Source: Caprella mutica (lineage: Eukaryota; Arthropoda; Malacostraca; Amphipoda; Caprellidae). From it: DNA of 64,000 bases. The position numbers and the translations under genes were made by a program. Below, one piece after another: positions 22,018-34,000 of the stretch. The DNA lies in contig CANNZV010000876.1 of the NCBI GenBank assembly GCA_947561585.1, positions 1 through 64,000 of the forward strand, in the 5' to 3' direction. The notes below the pieces were generated by a model, which was not told the DNA's origin, did no database searches, and saw nothing but the letters and a program-made list of their open reading frames with translations. The stretch's first letter is position 1; each line of letters starts with the position of its first letter.

Positions 22018-25000
22018 TAGGGATGGGACGATACCAAATTTCTTGCCGATACCGCTACTTTACAAAACCAGCCGATACCGATACTTATCAACAAGTGCCG
22101 ATGCCGATACTTTCAAATTCATTTTTTATTAAGCTCATTGATACCTATAGAGTGAAAATTACTTGACAAAATGATTTAAGAAAATACTAATGCAATTTTA
22201 CAATGTTAGTAATCCCAGGGAGAGTTATGTCCCTTAGATGTCTAGCTAGATTCTAGAATCAAATAATTCTATATGATTATCCATGACATCCCCAAGAAGT
22301 TTTTTTCCATTCAGAATCTGGATTTTATTTGTTTTAATTTATTTATATTTCGTATAATCATCATAGCTACTATAAAAATACAAAGAATTAATTATTAATT
22401 CCATTTCTTTATTGACCCACAGAAAGATTACAGCAGTAGCTATATAAACAAAAACATATTAAAGTTATAAATTTAGTAAACTAATCATAATTTCTCTAAA
22501 TATTGAAAATATAATTTAAAGTATACAACTGAATTGAGCTGATAAATAACTAGTTTTCCAGTTTCTTTTGATGAAAAGTTATATTACCCACAAGGATTGT
22601 AGCAGTAGCTAGCTATAAAAACAAAAACATATTAAAGTCTCACACTTGGTAAACTAATCATAAATTCTCTAAATATTGAAAATAAAAATAGAAGTATTCA
22701 ACCGATAAAATACAGTTTTCCATTTTCTTTTAATGAAAAATTAGTTTATAGCAGTAGCTATAAAACATATTAAACTAATAATGAATAATAAATTCTCTAA
22801 ATATTGAATTTAAATATCCTCAAGTTGTAGTTAACAAACATTAACATTTCTCCATGTTCTGGGGGTCAAGCGATTCCTATGAGGAGTATATATATTGCCA
22901 CCAATACTAAATAATCTCTCGCTTTCAATTGAGGAGGGAGGAGAGCTCAAGAATTTCTTCGCCAGGTGCGACAGATGTGGCAATGCAATTGCATTGGTTT
23001 CCCACCATACTAATGGATTTTTTCTTTTCCCAATAGCTCTAGTTTATTGTATCTTCCAATTTCAGCTTTTATCGCATTGGTGATGCCATCATTACCAGAT
23101 TTTGATGATTTAGTTAGTTTGTATTTTTCTGACAACATTTCAGCATAACACTTGTCAAACTCTAAATTTTCAAAATTATCGAAACTAACATTTGCAATAG
23201 AATCATTTTCGGCTTCAGATTCAGTGCTGCTAGTACTTATTATTGTTTCAGAATTTTCAGCAGATTTAAGTTGTCTGATATTATCATGAGAGGTAATCAA
23301 AGCAGCTGTGATGTTGTTCATATGAGCTTTAGAGTCTTCTTCATTCTTCTTCAAATTTGTTAAATTGAAGAAATTATCTTTATATCTAGGATCGAGAAAT
23401 GTTGCTAATATTGCATTATAATCATTCGTGTATTTAGCAAATCTTTCACACATTGATTTTTCCAGAGCTGCCATTGTAGACCCCAGTCCAGATAAGCGAG
23501 GATCACTTGAAGTTTTTGACATGAAAAACTCCAAAAATTGAACTTGTGGCAGTATTTCAGAAATAGTACAGTCTTGTGCACTAAGTCTCACTGTTGTCTT
23601 GTGGAAAACTTTTAATATTACTGCTAATTTACTAATCTTCTTTCCATCAAGAGATGGTAGGCTTGGATTATCCAGAGTATACATTGCTATTGCTTTTTTT
23701 GTTCATTAATTCTTTCTAGCTTATGAAAGGTACTATTCCATCTTGTTGGAATGTTTTGAATAAGTTTATGCCTAGGCAAATTAGTTTCTTATTGAAGCTG
23801 GTGTAATTTATTGGAAGCTACAGGAGAATGACTGAAATGACTCACAATTGCTCTACAGTTAGCTATCACATCTTTTATCAATCTCTGCTCGAAAATACAG
23901 TCATGATTGACTAACTGTAGAGTATGCAGAAAACAAGATAGAGCATCATATCCAGTACCACTAACCACTTTAACAGCATTGGCAGCATTGTCTCTCACAA
24001 TGATATGTATTTTTGAAGGTGGAATTTTGTATTCCTCAAAGATTTCCATGATAATTTTAGTAATGTTGTCTCCAGTATAAGACTTAGGAAATGGTACAAC
24101 TCTCAAAACAACAACATTTCTTGTAAAATTTGAACTTATGCAATGTGCAGTGAAGCTCATGAATGCTTCATTTGAGACACTAGTCCAAATATCAGTTGTA
24201 AAACTGATAAAATCAGCATTGGCAATAACGTCTTTTACTTTATGTGATACTTGCGAGTGAATAGAAGGTATAACCTTATCAGAGAAATATTTTCTACTTG
24301 GTAGTGGATAGTTTGGTTTTAGTTTTGTCATCAGTCTCCTAAATCCTACGTCCTCAATAATGGAATATGGCTGGTTGTCAACACAAATCATCTCTCCAAT
24401 GCACCTATGAATATCAACTGCTTGACTGCTATCTATCTCCTATAGCTTCTTAAGATAATAGGTTCCTTCCAATGTTAATTGAGTACTAGACGTATCTTCA
24501 CTTTTCTCTATAGCAGTCTCATTTGGGAGACTTGACTCCTTGCCTAAATGTAAAAAAAAAATATTTCACACACTTTCATCTGTCCTGAATTCCGATACAA
24601 AACTGCTAATATAAATATTTGAATCATTAGGTAACAGAAAAATTACTAAATATTAAAATTTATGACTTGTAATTTGTAAACTTTGCTATTATTCATCATG
24701 AAACAACTTGAAAGGAATTCAATTTAGATAAATTGATATAACTCACCAGAAGTAGATGCCTGTGAAATATCAATTGACTTTTGCTTCTTATTGGAGGTGA
24801 AATATTCAGTTACAGTCTTCCTTTTCTCTTGACACACCTTTTGCTCTTCTAATGCTTCTTTCTGTGATGCTTCATACTCAGCAAGATGCTTTGATTTCAT
24901 ATGTTTGGTCATATTGGTAGTGTTATGCATATGTTCTTCTTTGCCTCCTCGTGATATACTTTTATTACATATTAAACACTTAACTTTATTGGAGTCGGCA

Positions 25001-26012
25001 GGACAAGGAATATAAAATTTCCAAACTAAACTTTTTGTGTTCAATAACTTCACATTCTTTGAACTACTAGACATTTCAAATAATTTTATACTAATTTAAT
25101 AATAATTACCTGTAATTAAGTATTCAGTTATATTAGATTATCAATTCCTATATTTATTAATTATTAACACTAAATTTCATATGATTAAAGTCTCAGATTA
25201 ACACACTTTCTCAGTGTCACTAATGCAGGATATCCACTTAGTTTTAATCAATAAGAGTAACCATAATAAACATTAAATAAACACACCCTCTCTCTTCAAT
25301 CTTTTCATCCACACTGAGACCCATGGGCCATGACCAAGCCAACATACATTGAACATGTTCATTGAAACAGAACATGTTCAGTTAGGTTCCATTACTTCCA
25401 TATGTTTAATTATTTTTCTAAGATTAATAAAATTTGAACTCCTTAATTAAACTATTACAGCAGAATGCTTTTCAATGCTGTATAACAAGAAGTGATTTAC
25501 ATAATTCACATAAATTGAAATACATTGATATTAAATAGATAACTTTTCTGATGTGTTATCATCTTGTGGTACTTATCAATTTATCATAAATACTAAATAG
25601 ATTCAAAACTTCTCAACAGTAGATGCATAATTCTAAATTTATTATCTTAAATCTATAGTTAGACTCATAATCCTGTTGGAAGATTCTGTATTTATTTTGT
25701 ATTAATTATTTATAATTTCATACATCATAATAAATAAATAGAAATTACAATTAGAACTCAGTAGATAGTTATTGAATTAATGATTATTTGATTCATAGTT
25801 ATTATTTTTTTAAATTATTTATTTCATCTATGGCTATAGAATAATGGAAATTTATAAAAAAAAAATTTAAGAAATGAATATCATTTAAATAATAATAAAA
25901 CTAAAGTATCGGCAAAGTATCGGCCGATACTTTTCAATATCTGCCGATACCATTGCCGATGCTCCCCAAAAATGCCGATGCTTGCCGATACCGATACTTC
26001 GTCCCATCCCTA
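22018..26012 (-). mobile_element. 4.0-kb hAT transposon (ZBED type)
   Basis: Starts TAGGGATGGGACGATACC and ends GTATCGGTATCGGCAAG-type sequence in inverted form finishing CGTCCCATCCCTA. ACATATAC is duplicated exactly at 22010-22017 and 26013-26020. The minus strand carries a decayed BED-finger transposase. Non-coding margins of about 0.8 kb at each side hold the AGTATCGG subterminal repeats. This is the likely former source of the shorter derivatives at 21242-21967 and 32430-33276. Confidence 0.95.
22831..25074 (-). pseudogene. hAT transposase, decayed
   Basis: hAT transposases cut and paste DNA with 8-bp target duplication. From the N-terminus: a BED zinc finger (WKFYIPC, C-X2-C at VKCLICNK, then H-X4-H at TKHMKSKH), a donor site GTGAGT after 24747 and an acceptor TTTAG ending at 24544, giving a 203-bp intron; the RNase-H-like catalytic region with FISFTTDIWTS and VRDNAANAVK; and the C-terminal hATC dimerisation domain with SSIESERLFSIGGNIYTPHRNRL at about 22838-23010. 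Damage: TAG at 24440-24442, TAA at 23789-23791, and frameshifts in A-runs near 23697 and 23022. The fingers most resemble ZBED-type elements. Confidence 0.88.
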
Positions 26013-26118
26013 ACATATACACTATATGCAATAAAGTAAGAAATTGCAATAATGATTAGTATGATATTTTTTATTTCTTTACATATTTATATACCTCAAT
26101 TAACCGAAGTAGTTTGAA

Positions 26119-26640
26119 CAGAATGGAGATATGTTCCCCTTGCAGAGGGGGACATCCACACTCTGTCCCACGTCTTGCAGAGGGGGACATCCGCACTCTG
26201 TCCCACGTCTTGCAGAGTGGGACATCCGCACTCTGTCCCACATCTTGCAGAAGGGGACATCTACACTTTGTCCAAGGTCTTGAATCCCTCTATATTGAGG
26301 GACATCCGCACTCTGTCCCATGTCTTGCAGAAGGGGACATCTACACTTTGTCCCATGTCTTGAATCCCTCTATATTGAGGGACATCCGCACTCAGTCCCA
26401 TGTCATGAATCCCTTTATAGCGAGGGACATCCAGACTCTGTCCCATGTCTTGAAAACAGAGTGGGGTAAGACGTGGGACATGTGAATTTCCCCCTCTGTC
26501 AGAGATGGACAAGACGTGGGATCAGATGTCTTGCAGAGGGGGACCCTTGTGCAAACGAAGAGGGTTAGATGTCTGATTTCCCCTGCCCCACGTCTTAAAT
26601 TCTCTATAGCGAGGGGTATCAGACGTCTTAAGACGTGGGA
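26119..26640. repeat. 35/46-bp CATCCGCACTCTGTCCCAC array
   Basis: Tandem units of about 35 bp (GGGGGACATCCGCACTCTGT then CCCACGTCTTGCAGA) grading into about 46-bp units that add AATCCCTCTATATTGAGG. The array decays after 26460. It shares CTCTGTCCCACG and the GGACAT word with the 24-bp array 6 kb upstream. No credible protein. Confidence 0.8.
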
Positions 26641-26716
26641 CAAACAGCTTTTGGTTAGCTGGGGGGTTATTGTCAATGTTATACTTAAGTAAGCGTAAGC
26701 CTGGAAGGCATGGAAG

Positions 26717-26966
26717 CCAGTCTGTATTTGGTCACTGGTGCACAAAATCCCACTGACTTTTTCAAAAAGCTGAAAAAATCTACTATAAATTTCCAGTAAT
26801 TTCGGCTGATCCACCAACATTTTCCAAATTTATCCACCAAAAATTAATGGTAACATAAGAATAAATAGCTAAAAATCCACCGACTTTGCCAGTATATTAT
26901 ATTAATATTCACAAGGGAAAAATTCCACCAACATCTTGGTGGAATTTACCATGAAATACAGACTGG
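26717..26966. mobile_element. CCAGTCTGTATTTGG MITE
   Basis: A complete copy of about 250 bp with TIRs CCAGTCTGTATTTGG and AATACAGACTGG. The internal CACCAAAAATTAATGGTAAC and GCTAAAAATCCACCGACTTT match the copy at 19189-19432. Flanks match weakly (5 of 8). Confidence 0.75.
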
Positions 26967-27000
26967 TAGGTAAGGACCCTGGACTGTAAGGTGACTAAAG

Positions 27001-28250
27001 CCAGTCTGTATTTGGTTAACAAAATCCCACTGATTCTATCAAAAGCAATAAGCTGAAAAAATCCCAGTCTGAAAAGTACAGCAGGATTTGAGGATTAATC
27101 CTGCGCCATAATCCTATTTATTTCTTATGTTCCCAGTCTGCAGAATATGGGACATTTTTAACATTTTCTGTGCAAACAATCCTTAATTTCCTCCTATGTT
27201 TACATGTATTTTACTGAGAACAGATGATTTCTTGGAGAACAGTTTACAAGTTCCTGCAGTCTGGCAGTATGGGTCTGCAGAAACTGGTAAAGTGTTCGTA
27301 GAGATCTCTTATTCTGTTCATAGCAAAATTAATGTAAATATAGGAACTAATTCAAAATTGTTCAGAGAGTATCTCCAATATCTCTTATATTATGCAGACT
27401 GGAACTGTCATTTTCTGAGCTAACAAATAAACATTCCTTAATTTCCTTCTATATTTACATGTATTTTACTGAGAAAAGTAGCTAAAATGCCAGTCTGCGA
27501 CTCTGCAGAAACTGGTAAAGTGTTTGTAGAGTTCTCTTATTCTGTATTTAGCATAATTAATGTAAATATAGAGATGTATTCAGAAGTGTTTGTTGCAAAA
27601 TTAATGTAAATTTAGGAATTAATTCAAAATTGTTTGGAGAGAATATCTCAAATGCAAATATCTCCCATATTCTGCATAGCTACTGGCTAAAATGGAAGAA
27701 CAGTTTACCCAGTCTCACTCACCAGAGTGGAAAACTGAAATTCTAACAGAGTTAACTCATGAATACGGAGTTTATCGATGATTAAGCTTGCTTAGTTTTA
27801 GTTAAGCATGTATAGCATGCAGAGTTCAATTTATACATAGTTTGCAGAAATAATGTATAGTTTCGGCAGAGTTGTCTTTAGGATGAATCTCTAACAGAGT
27901 TTCTAGTCAATCAGAAGAGAGTTATTTTCCCACCCTACCGTTTACCAGTTTCTATAGTCCACTCTGGAAAAAGTAGTCTCTTCTGATAGATTAATTACTC
28001 TGTTGTGGAGTTTAGCAAACCTTAAAATACAGTAATGAATTAATGGAAACTGCATATTCCGCAGCATTTCGCCTTTAAAATTCATCTGTTATCCTAGGCT
28101 CTAACGTATTTTCAAGAATGACCTACAGCAGTCTGGGCAGATTCAGAATCTTCCACAGCTAAATTAATGGTTATGTAGGAATTGATAAATTCATCGCAGA
28201 GTATTGGAAAAATGTTCCAGTCTTAATCCTAGTAACCTAGCCCTCAAAAG
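27001..28250. mobile_element. Cluster of CCAGTCTG-type MITE pieces
   Basis: Fragments of at least three families: a 5' piece of the TATTTGG family at 27001-27065; a CCAGTCTGCAGAATATGGGA element at about 27134-27266 ending CCTGCAGTCTGG; CTGCAGAAACTGGTAAAGTG-type copies near 27270-27400 and 27490-27690, the first closing with TATGCAGACTGG; and pieces near 28120-28230. No gene. Confidence 0.6.
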
Positions 28251-28846
28251 TTTGCTCACTAACCTAGGGGCTGGTCCAGGCATGCCAGTCCTCGCTAAAA
28301 CTTATAAAATCTCAACAAATCGACTTTTTGATATTTAGTCTTTATAAAAACATTCATCTGATATTTACACATCCATTGGTATACACAAAAAAATAGTTAT
28401 TCATTTAAAAAAAGATAACAAGCAAAGATGAAAAATAAATATTTCTTAGATTTTCTAACTATTTGGTTAAAAGCCATTTTCATGAACACCCATCAATAGA
28501 ATCCTTATAACTTTCGCAAAAGTGAATTAAGCTTGATGAAAAGAAAAAACAGCTTCCAATCGGTTTGAAAATAAAATTATTAATATTTTTTTATGAGGAC
28601 TGGTATAACAGGAATAATAAGTGATTATTATTACGCAAAATGCCTGAGGCTGAATTTTGCGAGACCGAATTTTGCGAGACCGAATTTTCCTTGCACATTC
28701 ATTATACAATCATGAGATACAACCCAACCAGCTTGAATAGCAGTGTGTTTCTCAATAAATCCTTTATTTTACCTTTTGTTCTCATCATTTCCTATTAACA
28801 AAAATCTAGAATACTTGTAAAATATTAAATAAGATATTTACAGGGC
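28251..28846. other. No gene seen
   Basis: AT-rich spacer. At 28650-28690 a 15-bp GAATTTTGCGAGACC word is tandemly repeated two to three times. Nothing else recognised. Confidence 0.4.
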
Positions 28847-28854
28847 CATTCTGA

Positions 28855-29893
28855 CCAGTCTGTATTTGGTGAACACAATCCCATTCACCCACCAACAATT
28901 TCCAATAATTTGGCTGATCCTCCAACATTATACCAATTTATCAACTGAAAATTAATGCCTTTAATTTGTTATGATACAACTTACAGAGCTTATATTATAT
29001 ACTAATATAGTATGTGTGGTACATAGGTAGTGTACTATTGTAGCAGACTGTACAGCTAGTGTGGTAGGCAGTGCAAAAAGAACGCAACCCATCCCTACAC
29101 CCCCTTTGAGGTGCGGGTGACGACTTTCCCTTTACCCTCATTAATACCCTTGGCTCTCGGGACAATCGGACGTCCTCTCCCTTGTTCCTTTCTTTCATCT
29201 AATAACTTTATTGGTGAAGTGAATTATCAGTGACAAATTATAGATCACGTAATAGTAAAGCCATACGGGGGTATTAATCACACATTCATCGGACGACAAT
29301 CAAAAGTAGAGTAAATAACTAACGCGATAATAATTGAGCAGAGAGTTATAGGTTCTATGTAATTCAATAGGTCTAATCAGCCATTGTCATTTATTTACTT
29401 TAGAAGCTGGATTCTTAGTTTAGTATTAAGGTTTATAATTGTTGCGGTAAAACCCTTTTTTCGATTTATAAATTCATTTTTGAATCATCTTGATATTGCA
29501 ATTCATGATCAATGTCAATAAATAATAAGCAGTAATGAATAAATTAATATTTAGTCCAATGTGAGTATCCATCTCCAACTTATGTAGGCATTGAATAGAG
29601 AAAAATTATATAATTGGAAATAGTTTAATTTATGGAAGTCAAATAACAGAAATCTGGAAAATAGGAAAAGTGAATAATTAACCATTTGAATTAAAAGAAA
29701 GACATCATTGAATTTTAATTAATCAATTATAATAGGTAGCTTACGTTGTGACTCAGAGGATCACAACAAATTGTAACATAGGAATAAATATTTCAAATAG
29801 CAAAAAATACACCAAATTTACCAGAATATTATTTTCACCGATGGAAAAGAACCACTGACATGTCGGTGGTATTTATCATGAAGTACAGTCTGG
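28855..29893. mobile_element. CCAGTCTGTATTTGG MITE split by an insertion
   Basis: Perfect 8-bp TSD CATTCTGA at 28847-28854 and 29894-29901. The element's halves (28855-28957 and 29773-29893) join at the conserved ATTAATG/GTAACATAGG point, so the 815 bp between them is a later insertion. Confidence 0.85.
28958..29772. mobile_element. 815-bp insertion inside the MITE
   Basis: Delimited by comparison with intact copies of the surrounding MITE. AATTTGTTATGAT at the left and ATCACAACAAATT at the right are inverted copies, so it is probably itself a TIR element. It contains a short open frame on the minus strand (28995-29198) with no recognised domain. No TSD was resolved. Confidence 0.65.
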
Positions 29894-29909
29894 CATTCTG
29901 ATTCTACAT

Positions 29910-30230
29910 CAGTGGTTTTTAACCTTTTTGGAGGAACCGAACGCCACAAGCTCCAAATATGCATTCACCGAACCCTTGTAGTCGAAAAAATAGATGCGTT
30001 TCTCCATCCAAATATAAACAAATGTAATACATAACTATAGTATATACTGTATTAGTAAACAAACTGTGCCATGCATCATTCGCACACTAAATCACTCTAT
30101 TCATTGATAAAAACGAGCAAAACATGAATTTCGCATATTAATAAAAAACATTATGAACCAAAAGGCCGAACCCCTGAAACTGACTCACCGAACCCCTAGG
30201 GTTCGATCAAACCCAGGTTAAGAACCACTG
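29910..30230. mobile_element. hAT-like CAGTGGTT element
   Basis: Starts CAGTGGTTTTTAACC and ends GGTTAAGAACCACTG. Flanks TTCTACAT (29902-29909) and TTCTACGT (30231-30238) differ at one of eight bases, an aged 8-bp TSD. The interior has repeated CCGAACCCCTAG words. These ends are typical of a hAT-derived repeat found in many animal genomes. Non-coding, 321 bp. Confidence 0.88.
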
Positions 30231-30238
30231 TTCTACGT

Positions 30239-31038
30239 TATACATTAACTGGTAAAGTGCCACCCAATCCCACTTTTTTTTTTTTTAAGTTGAAAAATCA
30301 ACCTACAATTTCCAATAATTGTGCTGATCCACCAACATGCCATTCTGCACTTTGACTATGTGTCTCCTGACTATCAAGAGAATTTAAATTAAAATTGTTT
30401 GTCTCAGACCATTAACAGCAAGCTACAGATTTTAAATTAGGCTTCAATAGCTAATGGCAAGTTGATAACATAGAAAATAATTCAAAATTTCTCTCCATCT
30501 AAAATCCCAGTATTCGTAATATGGGACATTTTCTATGCCAACAATGATTAACTTCATCTTAAATTTATATATATTTGACTGAGAACTGAGTGGAAATAGA
30601 GGAATCTTCCAACTTGTCAATGGATTTTTTCTCCTTTTCCAATAAAATTCTATCTAAGCTGATGTGGAATTTTTGCTATATATCCCTATATTAGCAATAG
30701 CTTTTTGTGGCCATATTAGAAAATGGTTGTGGTTCAGCTAAATTATTGAGAATATGTTGGTTGATTTTTCCATCGTTTTGATAAAGTAAGTGGATTCCTG
30801 TCCACCAAACACAGACTGGCCTGCAGTCTACAGCTAAATTAATGATAAGTTGGTTAAAATAGTAATAATTCCAGATCTCCCTACACTGTAAAACAACATT
30901 AGCTAGCTTCAAACAGAAGTTTTCATAAGTCAAAAAAGTCTCCACTGAAGAAAATAACATGATATTAATAGAATTGTATTTCAGTTTTATGTAATTTATT
31001 AAAATATATTGTATAAGTTCAATTGTGTATACTTAATA
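30239..31038. other. Gene 5' flank with MITE debris
   Basis: No coding region. Fragments of CCAGTCTG-type elements are visible (CCACCAACATGCCATTCTGC near 30330; CACCAAACACAGACTGG near 30800). The promoter and 5' UTR of the BTB gene should lie here; no TATA box or initiator could be identified with confidence. Confidence 0.4.
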
Positions 31039-34000
31039 ATGGCGAATGAGCATCTATCTTTGAAGTGGAATAATCATGGCAGTACTTTCTTGAAGGCTTT
31101 TTCTATGATTCAGCAAAAGGTAAATTGGCTTTATGAGATCTAGTTAGAAATGTAATATCTGCAATACTTACAGTATTATAATTTACAGGGAACGTTCAGC
31201 GACATCACAATCGTCTGTGAAGAGAACTTCTACTCTCTTCACAAGTTAGTGCTGTCTTCATGCAGTGAATACTTTGAAGTTATTCTCAACAGGACCGAGA
31301 TTAAAAATCCTATCATTGTATTGTCTGGCATCAAGACTGAGGAGTTTGAGGCTCTGATAAATTACATGTATGTGGGAGAGGTGAATGTACTGCAGAGAAA
31401 ATTATCAGCCCTCATTCAGGCAGCAGAGGCTTTAAAGATAAAAGGCTTGGCCGTGCCTGACGATAATTCTGATAATAAGAAGAGTAAAGATGGAGTAAAT
31501 AAAGCAAAAGAACAGAACGCAGCTGGCAAAAAGGATAATGAAGATATCAAACAGATCAAAATTGATGACAAAAATACCTCTGATGAGAATCAGTTAGGCA
31601 TTGAATCTCAAACTAATATTATTGATATGTCATGTGATAATGAACAGGAAGAAGGAAATTCTATAACTTCTAATAATGCTGATATAGTGACTGATGTAAA
31701 ACAAGTCATGATGTTAGAGGTAAGTGTATATTTTAGTTACCTAATGAATGTTGTTAAATAAATTTATTTCTGGAGAGATTTAATTTCAAAGCGAAATTAA
31801 TAATAGTAGCTAGCTATAGCTAAACATTTATGATTTTTTTAAACTGGTTATACATCATTCATGTTAATTTAATGGTGTCCAAATCCATATGAATGACTAG
31901 TGAAATGCATGAAGAACCAGAAAGCTCACTTGAAACTCGCTTTGAAATGTGAAATAATTTGAAGCTGTTTTCTCATCATAGCTAGGTTATTTATGTGAGA
32001 TTACATTTTCCAGGAGAGTGCCATCAAAACGGAGATCAATTTTGCTGATGTGCCAGAGTATAGTCATGAAACATTCAATCAGAATCCTGTGCTGTGTGAG
32101 ACAGTGCTAGAAAATGAGTCTCTACCTCAATCTGAATTAATTGGAGTGTCTTCTGTCTTTGATATAGAACAGGTAACTGGTTGATAGAATATTTGGAAAC
32201 AGTAATTGAATAATTTAGCTGATAATTAAACATAGCTTGCATCTATTTTCTTAAACTTTAAGCTAGCTTTTGAATTTGCAGCAGGATCTATTGCTAATTG
32301 ATTTTTCTATTATTCTCGAATCCCGACAAATTATTCAATAACCAACTCCAATTACATAATTACAGTTATGTGTGATATCCAGAAGCAGTATTTAGAAAAT
32401 AATTTAAAAATATTTAATATATTGAAAGCTAGGGATGGGACGAACTATTATTATTGGCAAGTATTTGTATCAACAATTTTTCTGGTATCTTTACTCGGTA
32501 TTGGTATCATCATTTTTTTCTGTTATCGTTAGTTACTCGGTATAGGCAAAAAATGCTGTTACTTTGCAGATATCACTAGTATTTAACAATTTTAACACTT
32601 TTGAGTCTCCTGAGACACATTTGTCCTGCAGAATTGTTTATAAAATTATTCTTATTCTTCTATTTAGACTGATATACATTGTCAATAAATCGTAAGTTTG
32701 TATGTATATATAAGAGATCTAATAGTAGAGAGAATTTAGAGGCTGAATTATGCTCAAGTAATGAAATATACTAGATTTTTCTCATTCTGGGACGCAGGTG
32801 TCCCAAGAGGCTTTTTCAATATGGAATTCGGGACACATGTGTCCCAACAGAGTTTCATTGCTATATATAATCATTTTTTAACAGTCTGCTGGGACGTAGT
32901 CTTAGTAGACTGGGACTGAAATGTCTGATTATAGAATTTCACATATTTTTCAATTAAGTTCCCTTTATACATATCCAATGATTATATATACAAGTTTTTG
33001 GAGCTGTAAATCAAATACGCGTAAGCCAACTCAAAAGTGTTAAATAAAATTAAAATATGATTTATTTATCTATTACAATGAAAAATTTAAATTGATGAAT
33101 CAATGATTTCATATAGCTAGATAGGTAATCTTAATTTTCAAAATTATTAAACTCATTTAAATTATCAAAGTATTAGTATTGGTGAAAATCTAGGCATCAC
33201 TATCGGAAGGATATCTGTATGAGTGAAAATATGAGGTATCGGTCTCAGTGGAAATTTTGTTATCGTCTCATCCCTATAATGAAAGTTCATTTTTGCTTCC
33301 ATTTCATAATAGCTATTGAGTTACTTTTGTTATTTACACATTTTTTTTACAGAACACAAGCCTTGACCAAGTTGGTGAATCTCTTGATAATAACTCTATG
33401 GTAAGTTGCTTAGAATATATAGCTAATGATTAATTGCTCTCGAATCCATTAGCTACCAACTTCAATATCATCACTTCTGGATAGTTTAAAACTTATTTGA
33501 TCATTAAATTGAAATCATTTTAGCATTCTCTAGTTAGTGTCTGGCAGTCGTCCTTTTTATTTCCATGGAATTGAAAAAATGTCTATAGGCCGAATGTCTC
33601 TCCATCGTAGATGAATGGTCTAAAACTTGGGTATCTTTACGCACTAAATTAGGCCTCTTTACGCAGCACTTAAAATATCTAGTTATCAACATGCAGGGTT
33701 CAGAAGGTGCTCTTTATGGTGGCGTTTCCACATTTAGATTAATCCAGTAGCTAGTTTCCAAGCTGATAGTGATTAGTGGTGTGAAAAGACACCCACAAAC
33801 TTTTGATATGTAAGAGCCCCTGCTTCAGCAGTTTAGCTAGTAACTAGTTTTCCCCTATTGACTAGGTTTAATGATAGTAATGGATCATTTTGTGACACTA
33901 GTGGCTACACCTTATCAATCAATTCTAGTTACCTCGAGTGAAAATTTTCAAGCAATGAAGCTATTAGCTATATATATAATTTGAGGATAGTAATGAGTAG

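Noticed and set aside
26100..26820. Several open frames on both strands
   Set aside because: Explained by the 35/46-bp array and the neighbouring MITE.
28995..29198. Minus-strand open frame of 67 codons
   Set aside because: It lies in an inserted element, has no recognised domain and no splice or codon evidence.
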